Origin: Yoonia sp. SS1-5
GTDB taxonomy: Bacteria > Pseudomonadota > Alphaproteobacteria > Rhodobacterales > Rhodobacteraceae
Direction: 5' to 3'
Length of the DNA stretch: 64,000 nucleotides
NCBI RefSeq assembly: GCF_038443705.2
Contig: NZ_CP151767.2
Coordinates: forward strand, 310,001 to 374,000
Shown: positions 36,791 to 47,298 of the stretch, in pieces
How the letters are laid out: each line of letters opens with the position of its first letter
Position numbering within the stretch: position 1 is the stretch's first letter
The notes under the pieces: model-generated
What the model saw: the letters and a program-made list of their open reading frames with translations, nothing else
Database searches by the model: none
What the model was told of the DNA's origin: nothing
Program-made: the position numbers and the translations under genes

Positions 36791-38245
36791 ATGGTCGCGC
36801 GCGTTATTCCAGTCGATCCGTTCGATCTTGTGATATTTGGCGGTACCGGCGATCTGGCGCGGCGCAAGATTTTGCCCGGCCTGTTTCGCCGTTATCGGTC
36901 AGGACAAATGCCCGACGGCTCGCGGATCATCGGGGCCGCCCGATCCGATCTCGACGGGGCGGGTTACCGCAAGATGATTGCAGATGCGATTGCCGAATTC
37001 GGCGGCGATGAGGCGGGCGATCAGGATTGTCTTTCCAAGTTTCTGACCTGTCTGGATTATGTGCCCATCGACGCAAAAGGGACCGGCGGTTGGTCTGAAC
37101 TGGCCCAGTTGGTCCGCAAGGATGTGGTGCAGGCCTTTTATTTCTCGGTTGCCCCATCTTTGTTCGGCGATCTGGCCGAACGGCTGCATACCAATGGAAT
37201 TGCATCCGCCAACAGCCGGATCGTTGTGGAAAAACCCTTTGGCCGCGACCTGGAAAGCGCGCGTGCCTTGAACCGCACATTGGCCACGCATTTTGACGAA
37301 AGCCAGATCTACCGGATTGATCATTATTTGGGCAAGGAAACCGTTCAGAACCTGATGGCCGTCCGCTTTGGGAATGTGCTTTTCGAACCCCTGTGGAACA
37401 ATCACTATGTTGACCACATCCAGATCACGGTTGCCGAGACGGTCAGTGTTGCGGGCCGGGGTGCCTATTATGACCGATCGGGTGCCATGCGTGATATGGT
37501 GCAAAACCACCTGATGCAGCTTCTCTGCCTGATCGCGATGGAACCCCCCAGCCAGTTTGGCGCAGATGCGGTGCGGGATGAAAAGCTGAAAGTAATCAGG
37601 GCATTGCAGCCCGTTGATGCCCATCACATCGTCCGCGGCCAATATGATGCGGGGCCGGACGGCAAAAGTTACCGCGAAGATGCCGAAAACCCGCGCAGTT
37701 TCACCGAAAGCTTTATCGCCATGAAATGCCATATCGCCAATTGGCGGTGGGCAGATGTGCCATTCTATCTGCGCACGGGCAAACGGCTGAAGGCGCGATC
37801 ATCGGAAATCACGGTTGTGTTCAAGGATCTGGGCCATTCCATTTTCGAAGGTGACGAGGCGCGTCATCGCAATATCCTGTCCATTCGCCTGCAGCCTAAT
37901 GAGGGGATGGACCTGCAAGTCACCATCAAAGAGCCCGGCCCCGGCGGTATGCGCCTGATTGATGTGCCGCTGGATATGACCTTTGCGGATGCGCTTGGCG
38001 ACAAGGAGGTCGAAGTTGCCGATGCCTATGAACGCCTGATCATGGATGTCATCCGAGGCAACCAGACCTTGTTCATGCGCGGGGACGAGGTTGAGGCCGC
38101 CTGGCGCTGGACCGACCCCCTGATCGAAGGGTGGGAGGCGCGCAATGATGTCCCGAAACTCTATGATGCGGGGTCTGCCGGCCCCGAGGATGCTATGATG
38201 CTGATGCATCGCGACAATCGCAGGTGGCGTGATATCAAAGCCTAG
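36791..38245 (+). CDS. zwf: Glucose-6-phosphate 1-dehydrogenase
   Basis: Oxidises glucose-6-phosphate to 6-phosphogluconolactone with NAD(P)+, feeding the Entner-Doudoroff and pentose-phosphate routes. The 484-residue protein has the Rossmann start LVIFGGTGDLARRKILPGLF, the VEKPFGRDLESARAL segment and the substrate site YRIDHYLGKETVQNL. The start is ATG 36791 with GGAGGAAG 3 nt upstream; the frame goes back to GTG 36773. It is first in zwf-pgl-pgi, with 39 nt to pgl. Confidence 0.97.
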   Translation: MVARVIPVDPFDLVIFGGTGDLARRKILPGLFRRYRSGQMPDGSRIIGAARSDLDGAGYRKMIADAIAEFGGDEAGDQDCLSKFLTCLDYVPIDAKGTGGWSELAQLVRKDVVQAFYFSVAPSLFGDLAERLHTNGIASANSRIVVEKPFGRDLESARALNRTLATHFDESQIYRIDHYLGKETVQNLMAVRFGNVLFEPLWNNHYVDHIQITVAETVSVAGRGAYYDRSGAMRDMVQNHLMQLLCLIAMEPPSQFGADAVRDEKLKVIRALQPVDAHHIVRGQYDAGPDGKSYREDAENPRSFTESFIAMKCHIANWRWADVPFYLRTGKRLKARSSEITVVFKDLGHSIFEGDEARHRNILSIRLQPNEGMDLQVTIKEPGPGGMRLIDVPLDMTFADALGDKEVEVADAYERLIMDVIRGNQTLFMRGDEVEAAWRWTDPLIEGWEARNDVPKLYDAGSAGPEDAMMLMHRDNRRWRDIKA

Positions 38246-38284
38246 CCATCAGGCCCGATTGCCAGCCTCAAAGGAGCTGTAGCC

Positions 38285-38956
38285 ATGAAACTCGTCGAAT
38301 ATCCCGATGCCGAAATGATGATGATGGATCTGGCCGATACCATCGCCAGTGAGTTGAACAACGCGCTTTTGGTTGACGACCATGCCAGCCTGGCCGTTCC
38401 CGGTGGTACGACGCCGGGCCCGATTTTCGACAGTCTATGCGCCATCAACGTGGCATGGCCGCGCGTGCATGTGATGCTGACGGATGAAAGATGGGTGCCC
38501 GAGACATCGCCCCGCTCCAACACCGCGTTGCTGCGCCAGCGTTTGCTGACCGACAAGGCGGCCGCGGCCCGCTATGTCCCGCTCTATGCCGATGCGGATA
38601 CGCCCGAAGAGCGCCTGGGCGATCTGTCGCAACAGGTGCAGGCCTGCCTGCCACTGACTGTTGCCTTGCTTGGGATGGGGTCGGATATGCACACAGCCTC
38701 GATCTTTCCGGGCGCCGATCAGCTTGATCTGGCCCTGACCGGGTCCGATACGCTGGTCGCTATGCGCGCCCCCGGCGCCCCCGAACCGCGGATCACCTTG
38801 TCCGCCAATGTCCTTAAAGAGGCGATGTGCCGCCATATCGTCATCGTTGGCGATGAAAAACGGGCCGCGTTGGAAAAGGCCCGCCATTTGCAACCGCATG
38901 ATGCACCCGTGGCCGCATTGCTGCCCGGTGCAACTGTGCACTGGGCCAAGGAATAA
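38285..38956 (+). CDS. pgl: 6-phosphogluconolactonase
   Basis: Hydrolyses 6-phosphogluconolactone to 6-phosphogluconate, the step after Zwf. The 223-residue protein has the family [45 protein letters not shown] and [19 protein letters not shown] segments in order, with phosphate-binding Gly loops and the catalytic His. AAGGAGCTGTAGCC precedes the ATG. It lies 39 nt after zwf and 4 nt before pgi, so it is clearly one operon. Confidence 0.95.
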   Translation: MKLVEYPDAEMMMMDLADTIASELNNALLVDDHASLAVPGGTTPGPIFDSLCAINVAWPRVHVMLTDERWVPETSPRSNTALLRQRLLTDKAAAARYVPLYADADTPEERLGDLSQQVQACLPLTVALLGMGSDMHTASIFPGADQLDLALTGSDTLVAMRAPGAPEPRITLSANVLKEAMCRHIVIVGDEKRAALEKARHLQPHDAPVAALLPGATVHWAKE

Positions 38957-38960
38957 ACCG

Positions 38961-40559
38961 ATGTGGGACAAGCTGCGCGCATATCATAAGACAGTCGCTG
39001 ACCGGCGTTTTGCCGATATGGTCGATGCCGAACGGGCTGCTGCATTCGCCACGCAGGCAGGTGACATGCGTTTCGACTACGCCAAGACCAATATCGACGA
39101 CACGGCCCGTGATCTGCTGATCGACCTGCTTGACCAGGCGGATGTTGCGGGCAAGCGGGATGCGATGTTTGCGGGCGCTGCGATTAACGAGACTGAAGGC
39201 CGCGCGGTGTTGCATACGGCGTTGCGCAATCTTGATGGCGGCCCGGTTCTGGTTGACGGGCAGGATGTCATGCCAGCCGTGCTTGAGACGCTTGCCCGGA
39301 TGGGCAAGTTCGCCAGCGACGTGCGCGACGGCCGCTATACGGGGCAGGGCGGGCAGATCACTGATGTGATCAATATCGGCATTGGCGGGTCGGATCTGGG
39401 GCCTGCCATGGCCGTTAAGGCGCTGGCGCCTTACCATGACGGGCCGCGCTGCCATTTTGTCAGCAATGTCGATCCGGCCGATATTGGCGCCACATTACGG
39501 CAATGCGATCCGACCACCACATTGGTGATCGTCGCGTCCAAAACATTCACCACCATCGAAACCATGACCAACGCCCGCACTGCGCTGGCCTGGATGCGCG
39601 AGAAGGTCACTGATCCGGGCGCGCAATTTGCGGCCCTGTCAACGGCTGATGACAAGACGGCAGCGTTCGGCATCGCATCCGACCGTGTCTTTGGGTTCGA
39701 GGATTGGGTTGGCGGCAGGTATTCCATGTGGGGGCCTATCGGGCTGTCGTTGATGATGGCGGTTGGCGCCGATGCATTCCATGCGTTCCTGCGGGGCGGG
39801 CAGGCGATGGATTTGCATTTCAAGTCCGCTGCATGGGTCGAAAATATGCCCGCCATGCTCGCACTGGTGGGTATCTGGCACAATCAGATTTGCGGCTATT
39901 CCACCCGCGCTGTTCTGCCTTATGATAACCTTCTCAGTCGCTTACCGGCCTATCTTCAACAGCTTGAGATGGAAAGTAACGGCAAGGGCGTCAGCATGGA
40001 TGGCGCTGACCTCGCTGTTGATAGTGGCCCCGTTGTCTGGGGCGAGCCAGGGACCAATGGCCAACATGCGTTCTATCAATTGATCCACCAGGGGACCCGG
40101 GTCATTCCGTGCGAGTTTCTGGTGGCCGCCCGGGGGCATGAGGATGATTTGCACCATCAACACCAGCTTCTTGTCGCCAATTGCCTGGCCCAATCCGAGG
40201 CATTGATGCGTGGGCGCAGCCTGCCCGAGGCAACGGCCAAGGTGGCGGATAGATTCAGCGGGGATGAACTTGAACGGCAGGCCCGTCACCGGGTCTTTGC
40301 AGGCAACAGGCCATCAACGACGCTGGCTTATCCGCAGCTGACACCGTTTGTGCTGGGCCAGATTATCGCGCTTTATGAACATCGTGTGTTTGTCGAAGGG
40401 GCGGTTTTGGGGATCAACTCCTACGATCAATGGGGGGTCGAGCTTGGCAAGGAACTGGCCACCGATCTGCAGCCCGTCATCGAAGGCCGCGCTGATGCGA
40501 CGTCAAAAGATGGCTCAACTGCCGCACTTGTTAGTTTTTTGCAAAAGGCCGGGGTGTAA
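38961..40559 (+). CDS. pgi: Glucose-6-phosphate isomerase
   Basis: Interconverts glucose-6-phosphate and fructose-6-phosphate. The 532-residue protein has [34 protein letters not shown], the [16 protein letters not shown] region and [15 protein letters not shown], matching large bacterial Pgi. The frame extends to 38808 inside pgl, but ATG 38961, 4 nt after pgl, gives the proper start. In the zwf-pgl-pgi operon it can return fructose-6-phosphate to the pool made by Zwf. Confidence 0.96.
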   Translation: MWDKLRAYHKTVADRRFADMVDAERAAAFATQAGDMRFDYAKTNIDDTARDLLIDLLDQADVAGKRDAMFAGAAINETEGRAVLHTALRNLDGGPVLVDGQDVMPAVLETLARMGKFASDVRDGRYTGQGGQITDVINIGIGGSDLGPAMAVKALAPYHDGPRCHFVSNVDPADIGATLRQCDPTTTLVIVASKTFTTIETMTNARTALAWMREKVTDPGAQFAALSTADDKTAAFGIASDRVFGFEDWVGGRYSMWGPIGLSLMMAVGADAFHAFLRGGQAMDLHFKSAAWVENMPAMLALVGIWHNQICGYSTRAVLPYDNLLSRLPAYLQQLEMESNGKGVSMDGADLAVDSGPVVWGEPGTNGQHAFYQLIHQGTRVIPCEFLVAARGHEDDLHHQHQLLVANCLAQSEALMRGRSLPEATAKVADRFSGDELERQARHRVFAGNRPSTTLAYPQLTPFVLGQIIALYEHRVFVEGAVLGINSYDQWGVELGKELATDLQPVIEGRADATSKDGSTAALVSFLQKAGV

Positions 40560-40612
40560 CGCCGCGCGCTTTTTGCCATAAGCGCCTGCGGGGGCGGAAT
40601 TAAGGACAAGAC

Positions 40613-41074
40613 TTGATGATTGCGCAATATGCACCCTTTGCCGTCCTGGCGATCCTGTTGACGGCCACCGTGCTAGAGCTGCGAACAGGCAAGATATCCA
40701 ACTGGATCCCCTTGCTGCTTTTTGCGTTGTTTATCGCCATCGCTGCCACCATCCCGGATCGGTCCGCCCTTGCGGGGCAATTGCTGGTGGCCTTGGCCGT
40801 GTTCGGGATCGGTCTGATCCTCTTTGCGGTGAATTTTTTCGGCGCCGGTGCGGTCAAACTGATGAGCGGCGCGGCCTTGTTCACACCGCTCGACAAGGGC
40901 TGGATCACGGCCGGCATCTTTGTGGTCACGCTGGTGATTGTGACGCTTGGCGTTGTGCGGGCGCGGCGCAAATACGGCTCGGATGACAGCAAATGGGCGG
41001 TGTTGGCCAAGGAAACGCTGCCGATGAGCATGACGCTCAGCATCACGGCAGCGCTGGTGTTCTTTGTGGTCTAG
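40613..41074 (+). CDS. Degenerate A24 (prepilin peptidase-like) membrane protein
   Basis: A 153-residue protein with about five hydrophobic segments, arranged like CpaA/TadV peptidases. Both catalytic aspartates look replaced: the first region reads LELRTGKISNWI, with Glu 22 where Asp is usual, and the second GAGAVKL, with Ala 80 where GxGD has Asp. Peptidase activity is therefore doubtful. It may be an inactive homologue kept for another role. ATG 40613 or 40616 can start it. It stands 53 nt after pgi; no tad/pil genes are near. Confidence 0.75.
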   Translation: MMIAQYAPFAVLAILLTATVLELRTGKISNWIPLLLFALFIAIAATIPDRSALAGQLLVALAVFGIGLILFAVNFFGAGAVKLMSGAALFTPLDKGWITAGIFVVTLVIVTLGVVRARRKYGSDDSKWAVLAKETLPMSMTLSITAALVFFVV

Positions 41075-41097
41075 ACCGTGGCTTTGGCAGCGGTCGC

Positions 41098-41130
41098 GAC
41101 ATCGTAGGATGGGTCTTGACCCATCCCTCG
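41098..41130 (+). repeat. Palindromic repeat, copy A
   Basis: GACATCGTAGGATGG, then a stem GGATGGGTC-TT-GACCCATCC (41107-41126). Copy B at 49636-49668 (opposite strand) shares the first 15 bases, and its stem differs by compensating changes. It lies between two converging genes and ends 1 nt before the ridA stop codon. Confidence 0.75.
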
Positions 41131-41131
41131 T

Positions 41132-41482
41132 CTAGATTGCAGCTGTGACAATGATCTCAACATAAAGCGTCGGGGCGGCCAGTTTGGCCTCACCGGTCCA
41201 GCGGGCAGGTGCGTGACCCTCTGGGACCCATGCTTCCCATGCGGCGTTCATCTCAGCAAACTGGCCATTGATGTCAGACAGCCAGATTTGGGCGGTCAAC
41301 AGATTGGTGTTGTCGGTGCCGGCCTCTACAAGCAGCGCATCAATCTTTGCAAGAATATCATTGGTCTGTTCAGTCACCGACGCGCCCGCGGTGCCGACTT
41401 GACCGGCCAGATAGGCAATACCGTTATGAACCACCAATTGGCTCATCCGTGGACCAGTGTGGTGACGTGAAATCTCGGGCAT
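41132..41482 (-). CDS. RidA family protein (2-iminobutanoate/2-iminopropanoate deaminase-like)
   Basis: A 116-residue RidA/YjgF/UK114 protein. HHTGPRMSQLVVHNGIAYLAGQVGT, TEQTNDILAKIDALLVEAGTDNTNLLTAQIWL and GHAPARWTGEAKLAAPTLYVEIIVTA follow the family plan; the late Glu and the Arg of PARxxG-type sites are present (PARWTG). It probably quenches reactive enamines from PLP enzymes. It starts 20 nt after the tRNA-Gly 3' end on the same strand, with AAAAAAGGTG before the ATG, so it appears to be read from the tRNA promoter. Confidence 0.9.
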   Translation of the reverse strand: MPEISRHHTGPRMSQLVVHNGIAYLAGQVGTAGASVTEQTNDILAKIDALLVEAGTDNTNLLTAQIWLSDINGQFAEMNAAWEAWVPEGHAPARWTGEAKLAAPTLYVEIIVTAAI

Positions 41483-41502
41483 GGAACACCTTTTTTGCTG
41501 AT

Positions 41503-41576
41503 TGGAGCGGGTAACGGGAATCGAACCCGTAACTGAAGCTTGGGAAGCTTTCGTGATACCTTTTCACCATACCCGC
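41503..41576 (-). tRNA. tRNA-Gly (anticodon CCC)
   Basis: The 74-nt reverse-strand sequence begins GCGGGTATGG and ends TACCCGC-TCCA, giving a perfect 7-bp acceptor stem with encoded CCA. The D arm, the anticodon loop TTCCCAA (anticodon CCC, complement of 41542-41544) and the T arm with GGTTCGATTCC are all present. The A-C pair at the top of the anticodon stem is slightly irregular. It decodes GGG. No T run follows; ridA is next after 20 nt. Confidence 0.97.
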
Positions 41577-41632
41577 CTTGGGCGCTGGATACGCCCGGGC
41601 GCGCGTCGCGTCAACGGCATCGCGCCTGATTT

Positions 41633-43663
41633 CTAACGATTGCGCCGCCGTCTGCCCTGTCTGTCGCCACCATTATTATGGGTGACATCCGGTATGGTGA
41701 CGATGCTTCGCAATATCGGAAAGGTCTCAACCGCATTGGGAATCGCAGAGGCATTGACAAAATGCTCTTGGAATCGCGGCTCGATGGCGGTTTCGACCTT
41801 ATGGATCTTGTGCACAACGGCCTCGATTTCGCGCCGGGCATCTGTGTTCAGCAAGGCGATCCGCGCGCCTGTGCCCGCCGCATTGCCGGCACTTGTGACC
41901 TTGTCCAACGGCGCATCCGGGATCATTCCCAGAACCATGGCATGTTTGGGGCTGATATGCGCGCCAAAGGCGCCGGCCAGAACGACGCGGTCAACCTTGT
42001 CCACGCCGAATTTGTCCATCAGCAGCCGCGCACCGGAATAAAGTGCTGCCTTGGCCATCTGGATCTGGCGGATGTCGGTATTGGTCACGGTGATCCTGGG
42101 GCCACCATCGGCGGTGCCGTCATAAAGCAGGTAGGAATTCGTGCGCCCGTCCGCAAAGCAATTGGGCGCGCCCGTCTGCTCTGCCGAGCCGATCAACCCC
42201 GGTCCATCGACAATACCCGCAACGCGCATTTCGGCGATAACCTCGATAATGCCTGATCCGCAGATCCCGGTGATCCCCGTTGCGGCATGGGCGGCGGCAA
42301 AGCCGTCCTCATCCGACCACAGATCACTACCGATGCATTGAAAGCGCGGCAGTTTGGTTTCGGGGTCGATCTGCACATGTTCAATGGCCCCCGGGGCGGC
42401 GCGCTGCCCGCTGCTGATTTGCGCGCCCTCGAATGCCGGACCGGTAGGCGAGGAACAGGCAAGCACCTTGTCGCGGTTGCCCAGAATGATTTCCGCATTG
42501 GTGCCGACATCCACCAGCAGCACCAGATCATCGGATTTGTCAGGGGCTTCGGACAGGGCCACCGCCGCCGCATCGGCACCCACATGCCCCGCGATGCAGG
42601 GCAGGATATAGATCCGTGCGGCCGGATGCAGGTTCAGCGCCAGTTCCGAGGCGCGCAGCGATATCGCCTCTGACGTGGCGAGCGCAAAGGGCGCCTGACC
42701 CAACTCATAGGCATCAATCCCCAGAAACAGGTGATGCATGACCGGATTGCAGACAAACACCGCATCAACGATCAGGTCGCGATCTATCTCGGCCTCGGTG
42801 GCGATCTGCACAAACAGCGCGTTCATCCCCTCGCGGACCGCGCGTGTCATTTCTTCTGATCCGGTGGGGTTCATCATGCCATAGCTGACCCGGCTCATCA
42901 GGTCTTCGCCAAAGCGGATTTGCGGGTTCATGATCCCGGACGATGCGACGACCGCGCCGGTTTGCAGATCGCATAGATGGGCGGCGATTGTTGTCGACCC
43001 AAGATCAACCGCCAGCCCGTAGATTGTACCTTCATAAAAACCGGGCCAGATCGCGATGATCCGGGGTGAAAAGACCGCGTCGCCCAGATGAACGGCGACG
43101 GTGACTTTCCAGCCCCCTTTGCGCAGCGCCGATTGCAGGCTTGTCAGAACGCCCAGATCCGCCTCCAGATCGGGCAGATCCCAGTCGCGTTTGAGTGCCG
43201 CAACCAGCCGTTCCAGATCCCCCGACGGGTCGTGCATGTCCGGTTCGGCCACCTCGACATAATAAAGTCGCGTGGACGGGTTCATCATGATTTCACGCGC
43301 TTCGGCCCGTTTGCGCACAACCTGCTTATGCACCTGGCTTTCGGCGGGCACATCAATCACCACATCGCGCTGGATTGTTGCCTGACAACCCAGACGCCGC
43401 CCCTTTGTCAGCCCCCGCTTTTCGTCATAGCGCGCCTCAACCGCGTTCCATGCTGAAAGCGCATCATCCGCAACCGTCACGCCATGTTTCGAAAATTCGC
43501 CATAAGACGGGGTGATCTGGCATTTGGAGCAAATCCCGCGCCCCCCGCAAACGGAATCGAGGTCGACCCCCAATTGCCGCGCTGCCGTCAGCACAGGGGT
43601 GCCGACCGCAAACCGGCCGCGTTTGCCCGAAGGCGTGAAGATCACGAGTGGGTCTTGAGACAT
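41633..43663 (-). CDS. RACo-like ferredoxin/ASKHA protein (DUF4445), corrinoid reactivator candidate
   Basis: A 676-residue protein: an N-terminal [2Fe-2S] ferredoxin-like domain with Cys at 39, 45, 48 and 93 (CGGRGICSKC...C), a linker, then an ASKHA ATPase domain (LAVDLGSTTIAAHLCDLQTG, LVLLVDVGTNAEIILG, GITGICGSGIIEVIAEM, VLAGAFGAHISPKHA). RACo-type proteins use ATP to reduce inactive Co(II) corrinoids in methyltransferases. The usual partners (corrinoid protein, MtbA/MttB) are not in this window. C terminus ends in an Arg-rich tail. It fits the B12 theme. Confidence 0.88.
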   Translation of the reverse strand: MSQDPLVIFTPSGKRGRFAVGTPVLTAARQLGVDLDSVCGGRGICSKCQITPSYGEFSKHGVTVADDALSAWNAVEARYDEKRGLTKGRRLGCQATIQRDVVIDVPAESQVHKQVVRKRAEAREIMMNPSTRLYYVEVAEPDMHDPSGDLERLVAALKRDWDLPDLEADLGVLTSLQSALRKGGWKVTVAVHLGDAVFSPRIIAIWPGFYEGTIYGLAVDLGSTTIAAHLCDLQTGAVVASSGIMNPQIRFGEDLMSRVSYGMMNPTGSEEMTRAVREGMNALFVQIATEAEIDRDLIVDAVFVCNPVMHHLFLGIDAYELGQAPFALATSEAISLRASELALNLHPAARIYILPCIAGHVGADAAAVALSEAPDKSDDLVLLVDVGTNAEIILGNRDKVLACSSPTGPAFEGAQISSGQRAAPGAIEHVQIDPETKLPRFQCIGSDLWSDEDGFAAAHAATGITGICGSGIIEVIAEMRVAGIVDGPGLIGSAEQTGAPNCFADGRTNSYLLYDGTADGGPRITVTNTDIRQIQMAKAALYSGARLLMDKFGVDKVDRVVLAGAFGAHISPKHAMVLGMIPDAPLDKVTSAGNAAGTGARIALLNTDARREIEAVVHKIHKVETAIEPRFQEHFVNASAIPNAVETFPILRSIVTIPDVTHNNGGDRQGRRRRNR

Positions 43664-43757
43664 CTGTCAGGCCTGCATCATTTTGCCTATGAATACCGCG
43701 CCCTGTTCGAAAGTGAAGGTTCGTATCCGTCATAATGAATATGCGCTGCGGCATATC

Positions 43758-44450
43758 TCACCCCAGCACATCGCTTCCGAAAAGCCAGACGGCAAGCGGA
43801 ACCGGCAGCGTGGCCAGCGCGATGACCGCGAACATCCACAGGCTGTGAAACAGCCGCGTCACGCCGGCCAGCATCAGGATGCCGCCGCCACCCCCGATCA
43901 GGCTGGTGCCGGGCATGTTGATCAGCAACCCGATTGTCACATAACGGTACTGCACCAACGGGCGGGCCAGCCAGCGCGGCAGCCGATCCGTCAGCATCGC
44001 AAGCCGCTCTTGCGTGGAATGCCGCTTGATCCCGTCCAGCAACCTGCAGGCCCGCAGCATATGCAGGTCTGCAAAGACCTTGTGCAGCCAGTCAAGCGAC
44101 AGGGTCTGCCCGACCACAAACGCCGCGGAAAGTCCCACAACCGTGGCAAGATAGACAAAAGGCGCGATGGCCGCGCCCTTCATCAACAGCAGAGCGATGC
44201 CAATTTCGATCCCCGGAACGAAGGGGATCGCGATCAGGATGGCATAACCGATCACCGCCGCAATCAGCACCTGCGTGGCCGCCCGATTGGCGGCCGGATC
44301 GTCCAGCATGCGGATCCGATCCATCACCAAGTCGAAACCCCACATGATCAGATAGGCGGCGCCCGCCACCAGAATGATCCGCAACACGGTCCGGGGCAGG
44401 GCGACCCGCCAGGGTGGCGGCGTCAGGGTATGTTGGTCATCACCATGCAT
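43758..44450 (-). CDS. Conserved multi-spanning membrane protein, function unknown
   Basis: A 230-residue inner-membrane protein with five or six hydrophobic segments. VLIAAVIGYAILIAIPFVPGIEIGIALLLMKG and INMPGTSLIGGGGGILMLAGVTRLF hold conserved Gly/Pro patterns, loosely reminiscent of the SNARE-associated (VTT/DedA) proteins, but I do not see the full signature. ATG 44450 (MHGDDQHTLTPPP) is preferred over 44492. It is divergent from guaB across 122 bp. Confidence 0.6.
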   Translation of the reverse strand: MHGDDQHTLTPPPWRVALPRTVLRIILVAGAAYLIMWGFDLVMDRIRMLDDPAANRAATQVLIAAVIGYAILIAIPFVPGIEIGIALLLMKGAAIAPFVYLATVVGLSAAFVVGQTLSLDWLHKVFADLHMLRACRLLDGIKRHSTQERLAMLTDRLPRWLARPLVQYRYVTIGLLINMPGTSLIGGGGGILMLAGVTRLFHSLWMFAVIALATLPVPLAVWLFGSDVLG

Positions 44451-44536
44451 GCGCCACCCTGCATCCCAGGCCTGTCCGGGTACAAGCCACATTCAGGTGA
44501 GTTTGCCCTTTCGTGTGTTTCAGATCCATGCGATAG

Positions 44537-46021
<1,485 letters not shown>

Positions 46022-46024
46022 TTC

Positions 46025-47209
46025 ATGACCCCCGGCGCGCGGATCGCTGCGGCAATTGACGTCATTGATGCAATTCTTGCTGGCGCATCACCCGAACAGG
46101 TGCTGAAATCCTGGGCGCGTGCCAGCCGGTTCGCGGGATCAAAAGACCGGGCCGCGATCCGGGATCACGTCTTTGATGTGCTGCGTGCCAAGCGGTCGCT
46201 GGCGGCCCGTGGGGGTGCCATGACAGGCCGGGGCTTGATGTTGGGTCTATGCGCCCGCGACGGTGCTGATCTGCGCGCATTATGGTCCGGGGCGGGGCAT
46301 GGGCCATCGCCGCTATCCGCCGCAGAGGCCGCATATCTGGCCCAAACGCCCGACATGTCCCAAGCAGAGGCGCATGACATACCTGATTGGCTATGGCCCC
46401 TCTGGACGCAGAGCCTTGATGCAAATGCTGCCCCTGCGGCGCAGGCGTTGCAGCGGCGGGCGCCGATCTTTCTGCGGATCAATACCAAACGGACCACCCC
46501 GGCCGACGCGGTTGCCAGTTTGGCCCAGGACGATATTGACGCTGTCCAACATCCGGATGTTTCCAGCTGTCTGGAGGTGCGCCGCAACCCGCGCCGGATC
46601 AAGTTAAGCCAGGCCTATCAGTCCGGCCTCATCGAGCTGCAGGATGCGGCGTCTCAATTGGCGGTTGCGGCGATCCCGGTTCCGGATCAGGGGCGTGTTC
46701 TTGATTATTGCGCTGGCGGTGGCGGCAAGGCACTGGCATTTGCTGATCTGCGCAAAGCCACTGTATTTGCCCATGATATCGCGGCGGCAAGGATGGCCGA
46801 TTTGCAGCCGCGCGCCGAACGGGCAGGGGTCAAGATTGCGGCGGTCGCCACCAAAGATCTCGCGAGGTTTGAACCCTATGACGTTGTGTTTTGTGACGCC
46901 CCTTGTAGTGGTAGCGGCACCTGGCGGCGCACACCTGACGCAAAATGGCAGCTGACGGCGCAAATGCTTGATCAGTATCATGCAATGCAGGACGATGTAT
47001 TGTCGCGCGCAGTGACGCTGGTCAAACCGCAGGGATCGCTGGTCTATGCGACCTGTTCAGTTCTGAAATCCGAGAATAGTCAACGGGTTGCGGCGTTTCA
47101 GGCGCAACATCCTGACTGGCACGTTGTCGCGGAAAGGCAACTGATCCCTGGTCCCAAATGGGATGGGTTCTATTATTGCCTATTGCAAAAGCAAAAACAC
47201 AACCTATAG
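46025..47209 (+). CDS. RsmB/NOP family RNA (cytosine-C5) methyltransferase
   Basis: Probably methylates a cytosine in rRNA or tRNA using SAM. The 394-residue protein has an N-terminal NusB-like helical segment, the SAM motif VLDYCAGGGGKALAFAD, then DVVFCDAPCSGSGTWRRTPD (releasing Cys in PCSG) and GSLVYATCSVLKSEN (catalytic TC). It is shorter in N-terminal domain than E. coli RsmB, so the target base is unknown. It follows guaB by 3 nt, so both share a transcript. Confidence 0.9.
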   Translation: MTPGARIAAAIDVIDAILAGASPEQVLKSWARASRFAGSKDRAAIRDHVFDVLRAKRSLAARGGAMTGRGLMLGLCARDGADLRALWSGAGHGPSPLSAAEAAYLAQTPDMSQAEAHDIPDWLWPLWTQSLDANAAPAAQALQRRAPIFLRINTKRTTPADAVASLAQDDIDAVQHPDVSSCLEVRRNPRRIKLSQAYQSGLIELQDAASQLAVAAIPVPDQGRVLDYCAGGGGKALAFADLRKATVFAHDIAAARMADLQPRAERAGVKIAAVATKDLARFEPYDVVFCDAPCSGSGTWRRTPDAKWQLTAQMLDQYHAMQDDVLSRAVTLVKPQGSLVYATCSVLKSENSQRVAAFQAQHPDWHVVAERQLIPGPKWDGFYYCLLQKQKHNL

Positions 47210-47236
47210 TTGTTTATAGGGTGAGTGCAAGTTGGC

Positions 47237-47251
47237 TTAAGGTTTGATTAA
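47237..47251. promoter_or_regulatory. CtrA-type box upstream of cckA
   Basis: TTAA-N7-TTAA (spacer GGTTTGA) is the exact CtrA recognition pattern. It overlaps a palindrome GATTAA-TGT-TTAATC (47245-47259) and lies 48 bp before the cckA start. CtrA is the end of the CckA phosphorelay, so feedback is likely. Confidence 0.6.
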
Positions 47252-47298
47252 TGTTTAATCAGCTAAGCCTTCATTGACGAGGGAGCAGAGGTTACGCT

